Shown piece by piece: positions 10,706 to 21,492 of a DNA stretch of 64,000 nucleotides. The notes under the pieces were generated by a model. The model ran no database searches and was not told the origin of the DNA. It saw only the letters and a list, made by a program, of their open reading frames with translations. Source of the DNA: Cubamyces lactineus (taxonomy: Eukaryota > Basidiomycota > Agaricomycetes > Polyporales > Polyporaceae); NCBI GenBank assembly GCA_022376465.1, contig JACDTU010000009.1:992001-1056000 (forward strand), in the 5' to 3' direction. The position numbers were made by a program, and so were the translations under genes. Position 1 is the stretch's first letter. Each line of letters opens with the position of its first letter.

Positions 10706-13700
10706 TCACTGCAACACCTCGTCCTCCGCATCGCTCGCCATCGTCCTCCGACTAAGCTCCGACACCCGACTGATACTGCTCCGCTTGCTCATCGTCCTCG
10801 ACCCCGCCCGCTTCAGGTTCGCACCTCCTCCCCCACCCGCACCGCCCGGGAAACCATTCGTCGCGCTCCCCGAGCTAGCAGCGGCAGGCGGCGACCCAGG
10901 CGAGCTCGGGCGCACAAGCGATGACCTATTCAGCGAGCTCACTGGGCGCGGGCCCCGCGTGAGCCGGGGCCCGCGCAGACGCTGTGTCCCGTCAGAAGGG
11001 TTCACCCCGCCCGTCGGCGTCACGGCGCCCGACGCAGGGGGTGAGCCTGGCTTCACAGGCGAAGGGCTGCGGGAGCCACCCGAGGGCGGGGTCGGCATAC
11101 GCGGAGTGGACGCGCGCCTGATTGACGGCGGGACCGCCGTAGGGGGTGGCGTCGGTGCCGGCTCGTCGTCCACGGGGGGCTCAACAAACCGCGCGGGGCG
11201 GGGAGGCGCAGGAGGGCTCTCAGGCTCGGGCGGAGGCTCCTTGAACTGAGGGCGCGCGGGCACATCGTCCGTCTCCGGAGGAGGTTCCTTGAAGACCGGG
11301 TGTGCGGGCTGAGAGACCAACTGAGGGGCAGGCGGTGAAGGGATGGTCTTGCCAGGGATCGGCGGGGGAGGGGGGATCTTGCTGAAATCGATCACCGGCT
11401 CCGACCGCTTGTCCTCGAGGACGATATCCCCGGGCTCAGGCTTCGGCGGAGGCGGGATCGCAGGCAGCTCCTCAGGCTCCGCCGTCAATTGCGTGCTCGC
11501 GCTCTCCTCGTGCGGGTGCATGGTCTCTGGCTCGTCCATGATCTGCCTCGGGCTTTCCGGGACCTGAGGAAGACCACTGGGAGCGGGAGCGTTGTGCATG
11601 GGCGGCGAGGGCGGGATTACTGCGTGCGTTGGAGGCGGCGACTTGACCTTAATGCCGCGCTGGGCGAGCTGTTGTGCGGCGAGCTCCTTGAGGTCCGCGC
11701 CGGCGGAAATGCGCGAACGCGACATGCGCATGTCGACGGGGCGTGTGCGGCGGCGGACTGGTACCTTGCGCTCTGATTCGCGTTTCTTCTTCGCGATTGT
11801 AGGTGGGAGAATCTCATCATACTTGCTCACAAGATCGATGAACAGCACTGCAGCAGGGTTAGTATGAAACGTCCATGTAACATATTGGCGACACTCACGA
11901 GTAGGATGACGATCCTGGATGGAGAACTCGTTTTCTTGCTTCGGCCTGAGGATGGCTGCCGCAGGGTCAATAAACAGATCATGAAAGAATGAGCAGTCAC
12001 TTACTACGACCCATACTCAGAGCCAACTTCGTGATATAGACTTCGTTGGACTCGCTCTCTGACCCGGACGTCGAAGCAATCAAGCTAGAAGAATGAGTTA
12101 GCGATCGTGTATTGACCTCGTAGTCATAGTCGAGTAGGCTTACTCCTTCAGATGCTTGATGATGGTATCTAAGACTAGTAGATGGACCTTGGGCAACTTC
12201 TGGAGTGCAGCCTGTAATTCCTGAATGTGCTGCTCGGAGGAAGCCTTGAGCTCCGTTGGTGCGCTCGAACCAACTACGATACGCGTCAGTCCGTGTTCGT
12301 TTCAGTCATATCAGCCACCTCACCAGTAGGGTATAGCTTGCGCATCTCGTCCCAACCCTCGTACATGCAAAGCGGCGGGTCGAGTTCAAGCGCCCACAGC
12401 TTCACACCACTCGCGAGGACAGGCGCATCGTACTTCTGGAGCAGATCGTGGGGTATATCCTCCTCGGGAGGGACAGCGTTGAGGGTCTCACGGAGGTGGT
12501 GCACCGCAGGCAGTGGCACTTCATAAATCCAGGTCTTGCGTCGCTCTACAATGCCTTGTCAATGAAATGGGCTCGTTCGTCTATGGTGAAGCATACCAGC
12601 GTCGTTCGGCAACTTCGGGTATGCCTCTAATAATGCGCCCAACAACGCGGTGAGCACTGGGGGAGCCTCCTCTCTTTTTTCCCCGGGACTCGCAGCGTTC
12701 CAGAACGCGCTGTCTGCCCACCGCCGCAGGTCAATGCCGAAAACGACATCAGACTCGTCGTGCGAGATGGATTCGTACACCTGAGCAACGGGGCGGAAGG
12801 GACCAGTACGGCACCGCTCGATGAGGACTTTGATGTCCTGCTCGGGTTGGTACGATGCGATGAGCGTCTCAACGCGTTCGTTGTTCCCAGAGTACGCTTT
12901 GGAGACCTTCGAGAGGCAGTTGTAATACTGCGTCAGGACTAGAAAATAAACAATCAACCTCAGAAGGAATACCCTTAGCGCAAAAGCAAAGCACAGATGC
13001 ATACCGGTTTTGACGGCGCGGAGACGATCGAGCTCCCACTTCTGCAGGGTCTTCAATGCTTCCTCGATGCGCTCCTCAAGCCCGAGACGTTGCCTGTCGA
13101 GCTTCCTCACCGCGACGCGGTATTCCTTGTCCGCAGCCTCCGCTTCCCGGCGGGCGCGAACGTGCGCAGGCTCTCCGTTGGCTGCGAACGCCTTCGAGAC
13201 TAGGTTCGCAAATCCACCAGTGCGGCCGGCGACGCTCTGTGCTAAAGGAGACAGCTTCTCAATGGGGGTGAGCACCTGCGCGCCCACCGGTTTCGCGGGC
13301 TGCTCGTCCAGCACGAATGCCTTTGGGCGGAACTGGTAGAACGCGTCGTCCGCGTTCTCAAAGTCGTTCCCGAGCTCGCCGATACGCCGGAGTAGGTTGT
13401 ACTTCTCCGTGAGCACGCGCGCCGCGATCTCAGCATGGTCCAGGTCGCCGTTGAACGCCTTCACGTGTTCGTTCAGCCAGCTCGCGAACTCCTCGCCCGA
13501 GAAGCACTCTTGGTACTCGCCCAGCAGCGGGAACCGGATCGGGCGCAGCGGCAGCTCTGCCTTCGCCTTCTTCATCAGCGCCGACACCTCTCCGGGTGTC
13601 ATCTGCACTCCGGCCACATCCATGGGCGGGAGTGGAGGAGGAGGGACAGGGTCCGTCGCGAGCCTGGGCGGCGTCACCTTCGCGGCGGCCGGGGGCATCT

Positions 13701-15090
13701 CAATAGGAGGGGGCGACATAACACGCTGCGGGGTGCTCGCGCCACTGTCCGTCGCACGGCCCTTGCCCTTGTCGAGCTTGGGGGTCTGCTTTGCCTCCTC
13801 TGCATCTGCGTCGAACTGCACGTCAGGCTTGGCGTTCACACCGTTCTGGTGGGGCTGATGCGAAGACGCGTTGAGACGGAATTCCTTGAGGCGCTGCGTG
13901 ATGCGCTCGGACATAGTGGCCTGGCGCTGGGGCGTGCGGGCGGTGGCATTCGGGTTTGCGCCCAGGGGCTTCAGCTTCGGCGATGAGGTGTACTGGTCGC
14001 CTACTGGATGTGTGATAGGCGCGAAACGGGCGCTAGGATGGCGCGTCAGTCGTTACTGTTCATATCGGGGAGGTGCGGGCTGAGATGAGTACTCACTCGT
14101 CCTCGGCCTCGTCTGCCTTGCGAGTCTTGGTCAAGTAGTCGTTCTTGAGCTTGTTGACCTGCGAAAGTGGTCAGAGCCTGAAGCGTGGAATGATAGGGCA
14201 ACTTACCTCGGCCTGGGCTATTTCGTACGAGTACATCCAGCCATCAAGCATGTTTGCCTTGCTCGCAAGCAGGCGCTCCTATGGAATATTGAGAGTCAGC
14301 GAGAGCGCTCTCAACGCTGGCTCCCCGTGATATATACCTTGTAGCCTTCAGCCCATTTCTCAAAAGGCTCAGCGACAGCCGTCTGCAGCTCTTTTGCGAC
14401 GCTCTCGTGGATAGCGCCTTCAGCAGACGCTTCCTCTCGCAAGCCCTTGAACGCCATAAGTAATGAGGCGCCATCGTCAACGTCGAAGGCCGATCCTAGA
14501 AAGGAACGCCTGTTAGTGCCACAGGTATATGACGTTGATTGTCATGTAGCGCTTATGAAGGGCCATATATGAACGTGCAGCACCCGGGGAGGCATGGACT
14601 CCCTCAAGCGGGCACAGAGGCTGGTGAAGCCAAGAATCTCAATGGTTGCACATGATACAGAACAAGAGCAACATATTCAGTTGGGCAGCCCGAACATGGC
14701 CATATCCAATGACGCATGTCCGAGTTCCCCAAGCTGTGATACGAGTAGCATTTTGAATTGAGTTCATGATTGCCTCCCGGTGGCTAAGGTGCGCGTCGCA
14801 ACGCGAACTGATGAGAACAACCACGTACCTGTAGGCGGGGGCGCGTTCAACGTTGCAGCAATTGCCAGCTCAGCAGCAGCACGCGTCTGTACAAACGGAT
14901 AGGGGGCGCATTAGCATGCGTTCTCCGTCCAGTAGGTAAAGGTGGGGTTACTCACCCGGATGAAAGACGCAATCTCAGAGTTCTCCGCTATGCTTTGCTC
15001 GAGCTGACCATATAGTACCTCCAGGCCCTTTCTGTAGTCCTGCGTCCAGAACGAGTTCGAGAACGTAAGTGGCAGCGAGAGCACGGCCAT
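10706..15090 (-). CDS. RGD2: F-BAR / DEP / RhoGAP protein, Rgd2-like
   Basis: A Rho-family GTPase-activating protein of the yeast Rgd2 architecture, expected at the plasma membrane in polarised growth and cell-wall signalling. It starts at 15090 with MAVLSLPLTFSNSFWTQDY, the beginning of an F-BAR (FCH) helix bundle that continues through YRKGLEVLYGQLEQSIAE and LREEASAEGAIHESVAKEL. A disordered Pro-rich insert follows, then a DEP domain (GEYQECFSGEEFASWLNEH, about 13530-13470). The second coiled-coil part follows (REAEAADKEYRVAVRKLDRQ). The RhoGAP domain runs through PPVLTALLGALLEAYP, WIYEVPLPAVHHLRETL and ALSMGRAILRP to about 11820. The C-terminus (11800-10706) is a long Pro/Ser/Arg-rich tail ending in DAEDEVLQ. 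The usual GxFRxSG arginine-finger motif of RhoGAPs is not visible (see findings). Confidence 0.85.
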
Positions 15091-15880
15091 CTTGGGCAGT
15101 CGTTGTTAAGTTAGTGTGTATGCGTCGCCAGTTCGTGTAGTCTGTGGACGGGTCGTAGAGCAGAATGGGTGCCAGCTAGTAGGTATACGTCGCCGCCGTG
15201 TGGATAATTCAAATACACCGGCCAGCAGGGAGGATGCTGCAGGGACTCAAAGGTGCACAACGTCTGCAAGTCGGAGGTTATAAGGTCGTGGTGGAGCCTG
15301 CGCGTCCGTTGCCGCAGCGTGTGCGTTGAAGGTGCGTGGAAGAGGGTCCGCCCGAGGGGGATGGGTATGACAGCGAAGACGGTAGGAGATGAAGAGTGGT
15401 GGTATTGAGACAAATGAGCAGGAGCAGTGCTGCACAGGCTCAGCACATCGGCCAGGCGGCGAGACAGGGCTGAGGGAGCGTGTACCCGAGTCCGCCGTAC
15501 GCACCGCCACAACCTGCTCAAGATATCAGACAGGGCGCGTCCGCCCGGGCCAGCGCCCCAGGCACGCTTCGCATTGGGCGCACTTCAGCGCGATTCAACA
15601 GGGGCTACAACCACTGTGCTCTTTGTTGGAAATGAGGCTTAGATAGAGGTATGTCTATATTCAAAATGTGGGCTCTGAGAGCACACAACCATCTAAACAA
15701 CTTCCAGTTCATAACGCAGCCTGAGGCCCAAGCTATAAATATCCTCACCAACTTGTTCACCCAATCTCCGAGTGCACTGTCGCGGTGCACACACACCAAC
15801 ATAGAGTTCAAGACTAGGCAGGCTGAATGTACGAGCGAAGGGTGATTCCTGCAGAATTAAAAGCATGTTCGCATTACTAG
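15091..15880. other. Intergenic region upstream of RGD2-like gene
   Basis: This stretch contains the promoter of the RGD2-like gene (-) and the 3' end of MRPL3 (-). A TATA-like stretch (CTATAAATA, about 15732) is present. The open frames are short and Arg/Pro-biased, and none looks like a real protein. Confidence 0.45.
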
Positions 15881-17683
15881 CTATATGTAGTCCTCTAAAT
15901 CATCCTCTGCAGCCGCCGCCTGCGAGCGCGCGCCGGGCACACGAATGCCCGCCCGTCCAGCACTGCCATACAACACCTCCGAATCTCCCAGCGACACTGG
16001 TGAATACGAGCCCTCCGGGCCGTCCAAGTCGAGTATGCTGCCCTTAGCGTCGGGGAACGTCGACGTCGGAAGTTGCACCAAGTGTGGTGGCTGCCGCGTG
16101 AGGTAGAGTCTCAATAGCGAGTCCTCGGCCGCCTATACGAATGGCATTCAGCATCCAACACGGATTCATTGTGAGGTTGAGTACTCACGCGGTACTCAGC
16201 CATTTTCAGCGAGCTGCCAAAACCCTCTCCCAATTGGTCTGCCCCAGAGAAGATGCCCACGACGAAGACCGGTGAATTTGAGTATCGACCGGTCTCCTTC
16301 AACAGTCTGTCATAATTGCGTCAGCGAACAGTACACGGGCAGTCTCATTGATAACGAGGCAGCTGCATCTCAGCCGGCTCGAAACGTTCCGCAGCGATAT
16401 GAGCCGAGCAGTAGCTAGACAGTGTAGCGTACACGTAGGACAAATACGCTGTGCACGTGTGTGGGCCGCACCAGACGACTCGCCAGCGGTACGGAACATT
16501 TTGACACAACGTACGGAATGACTTCCACCGGCAGCGACATCAATGTGCAGTATTTCCAGTCCTTAGCGTGCACGTTGTGCGCGGCAAACGGCGGCTCAGG
16601 CAGCCCTTGCTTCGGTCAAGAGCCTAGCGCATGAGCAAATAGCAGATAGCAAACCACACTGACAGAATGCATGCCACAGCAAGAAATGTCCCTGCGCGCG
16701 ATGACTGCCGCCGACGCGTACCTGCTGCCGCCTAGACATTTTCGCCTAGACGCCCTGCCGCCGACTCCTATACATCAACGCAGCTGTAGCACACCAAGAC
16801 CCACACATGGTCTCCATGAGGAGCGAAGATACCCAGCGTATACATGCAAGAGGAAATTCCCGGGCCAAAGCATATGGAATTGTGCACACACCTTGAGATT
16901 GGTCGTTCCCGACCATACTTCGCAACTGTCTCCAGCAGTGTCTGCTTGGGATCCCGGAACTTGATCATCCCCCGCAGATCGACCTCCCGACTGAAGAAGA
17001 ACCTCTCCGCAAACCTCCGCGCGGACCGCAGCGACCTGTATTGGTATACGAGGGCCGTAAGTGCTCTGGGCACGGACGCAAGTGCGTCAGCGTGCAGCAC
17101 AGCGGAATGCGCTGTCGTCGTTGGCTTTGCAACAAATGAGCTACAAACATCAGGAAAGCCGCGTGAGAAGACATACTAGTCGTTGCCAGCGCAGGATGGG
17201 TGTGACACCGAGCTCCCGTGCGAGGTTGGCACACGTCGTCGGACCGACGTGTGCACTCACCGCAGCCTTCATGACACGGGTCGGAAGGTGTGGATAGGAC
17301 GAGTTCACAAACTCGGTCGCGAAGAGACCAAGCAGGGAGTTGCCCAGTGTGGCCAGAGAAGCATTGGTGGCAGGTAGGGGCTGGTCGGGATGTTGTCGCG
17401 TGAATAGCTGAATGAAGGAGGGATGTGTGCAGGCCTGCTGAATGACGTCCGTGCTTGGCACGACGTTCGCCAGGCCAACCCTGTGTGCAAAGGCGGCGAG
17501 GGTCGAGCGAGGAGGGGGCTGGGCGTTGGCCCACGACTGAGCGTCGAAGAGGGCGGGTGCCGCTGCGTTGGCAACCTTTCCGGGGACGAGAGAGTGTTTT
17601 GGAGGGAGTGCTTTTAGATGTTGGGAGGAGACATGGGCGAGTTTGGCGGCGGTGGTCGCGACTTTACGTTGCGCGAGGCCCAT
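15881..17683 (-). CDS. MRPL3: Mitochondrial large-subunit ribosomal protein mL44 (RNase III-like fold)
   Basis: Homolog of yeast Mrpl3/human MRPL44, a structural protein of the mitochondrial large ribosomal subunit built from an RNase III-like domain plus a double-stranded RNA-binding domain. The start at 17683 opens a basic, Ala-rich leader (MGLAQRKVATTAAKLAHVSS) suited to mitochondrial import. The RNase III-like part shows QQACTHPSFIQ, LATLGNSLLGLFATEF and RELGVTPILRW, then VLHADALASVPRALTALVYQ in the next exon. The C-terminal part has LLKETGRYSNSPVFVVGIFS, GFGSSLKMAEYR and AAEDSLLRLYLT, ending at 15881 after an acidic tail. Intron 1 (from about 17169) joins cleanly. The intron between SR (16892) and LLKETGR (16306) is 585 nt, far longer than its neighbours. 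Head-to-head with CPS1. Confidence 0.9.
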
Positions 17684-18367
17684 GGATGAATGTCGTCCTC
17701 CGCCAGCACGCGCTCAGCAGCTCAGTTCAAGGCAGCAGCTTAGCACGGTCCAAAAAATTGGGACCAGGTCGCCGACGTTGCGACCCCGGAAGACCCCGGT
17801 CACCCCACCGCGCATCCGGCGCGCGTCAACGCGTCAGTCACGGTACGCGTTCTAGGTCGACGTTGCATCCTCTACTCAGGCGCAAGCATCTTTCTTTTGG
17901 AACACTTCACCGGCGCGCGAGGAAGCGGACAAGTGTAGCGTATCTGTGGAGAGAGCAGCACTTGGATAGAGCCGTGAATATGATAATGCGCTATCTCTTT
18001 GGACACAAGCTTTGCTTATACCGCTAGCGCCGAAGCGCTAGCACAAGGACATACCGGCCGAAGGAGCAGCCACCAGAGGAACGCCGCGCATCCACCATCG
18101 AAGTCATGATATACCGGCATGCTTATCACTGTCTCTGATGCCTTCCGCTCCCTATGCTTAAACCGACTCCCGGATAACAGTGCTTTCCGAGGCTCAAGGC
18201 GGGAGAGCGTATATAAGGCACGTCCCTCCGGCTCGACGCGGGGCGCGCGACGGTCTGCGTGACCTCATCCCCCTTCTCGTTCACACCATTGGCATTCGGG
18301 CTCCTCTCCAACCGCGTTCACATAAACGTTGGCCAGTTCCCTTGCAACTTGACTTGCACCCATCACT
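17684..18367. promoter_or_regulatory. Divergent promoter region MRPL3 / CPS1
   Basis: This 684-bp spacer lies between two head-to-head genes. It contains a strong TATA box for the rightward gene (18210-18218). A leftward TATA box is not obvious, as expected for a housekeeping mitochondrial ribosomal protein gene. Confidence 0.5.
18210..18218 (+). promoter_or_regulatory. TATA box of the CPS1-like gene
   Basis: The sequence reads TATATAAGG, about 150 bp upstream of the carboxypeptidase start codon at 18368. Confidence 0.6.
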
Positions 18368-20885
18368 ATGTCCTCGCCCGCATTTGCTCCAGCGTACGAT
18401 GAGAAGAAGGGCGAGCTGCCTCAGCCCAACGCGCACGCATCCGCCCCAAAGAGGACGCGTTGTGTGGGCCGTGGCTTGGTAAAGGGCCTCGTCGCGGTGT
18501 TGGCCTTGCTGACGTGCTTGCACTCGCTCCACATCGTTAACTTACACTCGTGCTGGGGGTCTCATGACGCAGCGTCGGACATGAGTGCAGAGCTATGCCC
18601 TCAGGCGTCCGCGGTCGTTCCCCAGAGGAACGGAGAGCTGTGGAAGTCCTTGGGCAAGACGTACGACTCGGACACGTTCAAGGCGCGCGCAGTCGAATGG
18701 CTCGGCGGCGCAGTCAGGGTTCCGTGAGTATGCGTCCAATGCGGACGCGCGTAATGTGCAATTCGCAAAAGCTGATGATGTCGTTATGTTGCAGAACTCA
18801 GTCCTATGACAAGATGGGCCCGATTGGCGAGGACCCGCGATGGGAAGTGTTCCCGCCTTTCCACGACTACCTCTTGAAGGCGTTCCCTCTGGTGTAGGTC
18901 GCGTGGATACATTCCTTGTCGCATAGGACTGTACTTACCTGGACGGCAGCCACTCGACGCTCGAGCTGACGAAGGTCAACACACACGGTCTCGTGTATGT
19001 GTGGAAGGGCTCCGACTCCTCGTTAAAGCCCGTGCTTCTCGCCGCACATCAAGGTTCGGCGGCTTCTATAACAAAAGGCCCATTATTTTGCGTTCCTAAC
19101 ATTGATATCATATCAGATGTCGTGCCAGTCAACCCGGACACCGTAGATGAATGGACTCACCCACCGTTCTCAGGACACTTCGATGGTGTGTGACATGATT
19201 CTGGTGACTCAGGTGTGATAGAAGTTGTTTAGCTGAGCTTTGTGATGTGCTGCCAGGGGAACGCATCTGGGGCCGTGGCAGCTCCGATGACAAGAGCGGG
19301 TTGATTGGTATAATGTATGTCACGGTGGGGCTTGGCATGACCAGATCTTGACGTCGTCTCTACAGGTCCAGCATCGAATCCTTACTTGAGCGTGGTTTCC
19401 AGCCGACGCGCGGGGTAGTGCTTGCGTTTGGCTTCGACGAGGAAGTCAGCGGTTTATATGTAAGGAAACGTTATACCGTAGATCGACAATCATCGCGGAG
19501 ACTAAAGACTTGCGGGCGTGACAGGGCGCGCGGTCTATTGGCAAGTACTTGCTTGAGACATACGGCGAGGACGCTTTCCTTCTACTTGTTGACGAGGGCG
19601 GTATGTACAATTCTGCCTCCGCGCGATACTCTTGACTAAGCCCTCTCACAGGAGGATTTGCGAACCAGTTTGGCGGCGTCGTTGCCATACCCGGTATCGC
19701 AGAAAAGGGTTACATCGATGTCCGGGTTGAGGTTACTTCGCCCGGTGGTCATTCCAGCGTCCCCCCTTCGCACACCGTGAGCTCACAGGGAAGACTTATG
19801 CAGATTTCGTGCTTACAAATCCCATGTAGACGATCGGCATTCTCTCACAACTCCTCGTTCACTTCGAGTCCCACCCGTATAAGGCAAGCCTCAACCGGGG
19901 CACGCCCATGTATCTGTATTCGCAATGCCTTGCCGCACACACACCCGGCCTCCCGCGCAAACTGCGCAAGGCCCTCAAGAAAGCCGAAAAATCCGATAGG
20001 GCGCTGAAGGAGGCGCAGAAGGAGTTGTTCAAGAGCAAGTCTTTCCACGCCATGGTTGGTACCACGCAAGCTATCGACTTAATTGAGGGCGGCGTCAAGA
20101 CCAACGCCCTCCCTGAGCGTGCATGGGCCGTCGTTAACCACCGGGTTGCCACCGATAGGTACGTGTGTGTGTACTTCCCGCGTAACTAAACATTACGCGG
20201 TGGCAGCACGGTGACTGGTAGCTGAAGTATATACCGACTCTGCAGTTCGATTGACGCCGCAAAGGAGCACGATACGGCACTGCTGAAGGGCCTCGCACAG
20301 GACTTCAACCTGTCATATACGGCATTTGGCGAGCAGCTCACAGGAAAGGATGCACCTGCATATGGCACCCTCACGATCAGCGACGCTTGGGGCACGGCAC
20401 TCGAGCCTGCGCCCATCAGCCCCGTCGACGCGCCGGAGTACGCGCTGCTCTCGGGGACGATCAAAGCTACGTACAACTCGTACCGCGAGCTCGAAGGCAA
20501 TGACAACATCATCGTCGCGCCCGGTATCATGTCTGGAAATACTGGTGCGTACTCTCCTCAACACCCTGGGGTCGTGTGTGTATGGGAATGGCATGGAGTG
20601 CTAACGGGCGAGCGGCATGGGCGCAACAGATACTCGCTACTATTGGGCACTGACGCCGCACATCTACCGGTACAACCACGCCAACTCCGGGAACGGCACC
20701 GCATTAGATCATGGGGTGCATACGATTAACGAATGTACGTGCTTAGTTTGGCATCCGGGCCCGATTTGGCCGACTGAAGCTGTACTTTATGCCGTTCTTG
20801 CACAGACATCAACGCGGACACCTTCTACGAAATGATCAGGTTCTTTACCACTCTGATCCTCAACGCGGATGAGTTCAGCGCGTAG
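18368..20885 (+). CDS. CPS1: M20 metallopeptidase, carboxypeptidase S-like (membrane-anchored, vacuolar)
   Basis: A zinc exopeptidase of family M20A like yeast Cps1, which is delivered to the vacuole lumen as a type II membrane protein. After a short cytosolic tail there is one hydrophobic anchor, LVKGLVAVLALLTCLHSLHI (residues about 37-56). The di-zinc site is present: AAHQDVV (His and, two residues on, the catalytic Asp side), GRGSSDDKSG (metal-bridging Asp), FGFDEEVSG (base Glu plus metal Glu), LLVDEGG, and near the C-terminus HGVHTINEY (last metal His). The lid/dimerisation domain contains SPGGHSSVPPSHT and TNALPERAWAVVNHRVA. About ten short introns separate these blocks, and the joins I checked keep frame (for example SGLY to GARSIGKYL). 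The stop is at 20885. Confidence 0.93.
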
Positions 20886-21492
20886 GCACCAAGTCGCTAA
20901 CAACCAATATTTACCTTACCTCGGATAGCAGTCGTACTTCAAGTTTGTTGACAAGGAGCTGATGAGTTTGAGTCACTTGCTATAGTAGGCTGAGCTTGAG
21001 GCTGTAGCAGTCGAATACAAATCATTTTGCACAGCACGGAGTACTGCCCGAGAAGCCGTTCCAGCTGACAGGCCTTCATGCTCGGGGGTCTGGACACGAG
21101 AGCGGTTTCCCTAAGTAGCGTTTGTAGCACATTTGCGTCCGAGGGCGATGCAGGCAACTGGAACTGGTAGGGGCCGCCTGCAGTGTGAGCCGGCCGGGAG
21201 AATGGCGCGTGAGGACGTGTGACATGGCGTGACAGTGCTAAGAGTGACATAGCATCACAGGATTGTAGGCGAAATTGGTGTTCCGAACTAATGAAGGATG
21301 TTAGGGTGTGACTTACTGAGGTTGAGTCTACTTACTACGCTCAGCCTAAGTAACGGAGGACTTGTGCTCCTTCACGCCGTCCTGCTTGTCTTGCTCTTTC
21401 CTCCCGCCCTCCATCCCGCCCGCTCTCCGTCTCTCGCTCCCGACGCCCGCTGCCTCAGTCGCTAGCCGCATCAACGCGGCGTCGTCGCTACC
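20886..21492. other. Intergenic region CPS1 / LRG1-like
   Basis: The 3' flank of CPS1 and the promoter of the LIM/RhoGAP gene. The sequence just upstream of 21493 is pyrimidine-rich, as is common near fungal transcription starts. No gene seen. Confidence 0.45.

Noticed and set aside
16671..16964. 97-codon plus-strand frame overlapping the long mL44 intron, as a nested gene
   Set aside because: It overlaps mL44 coding exon sequence on the other strand and shows no recognisable protein features.
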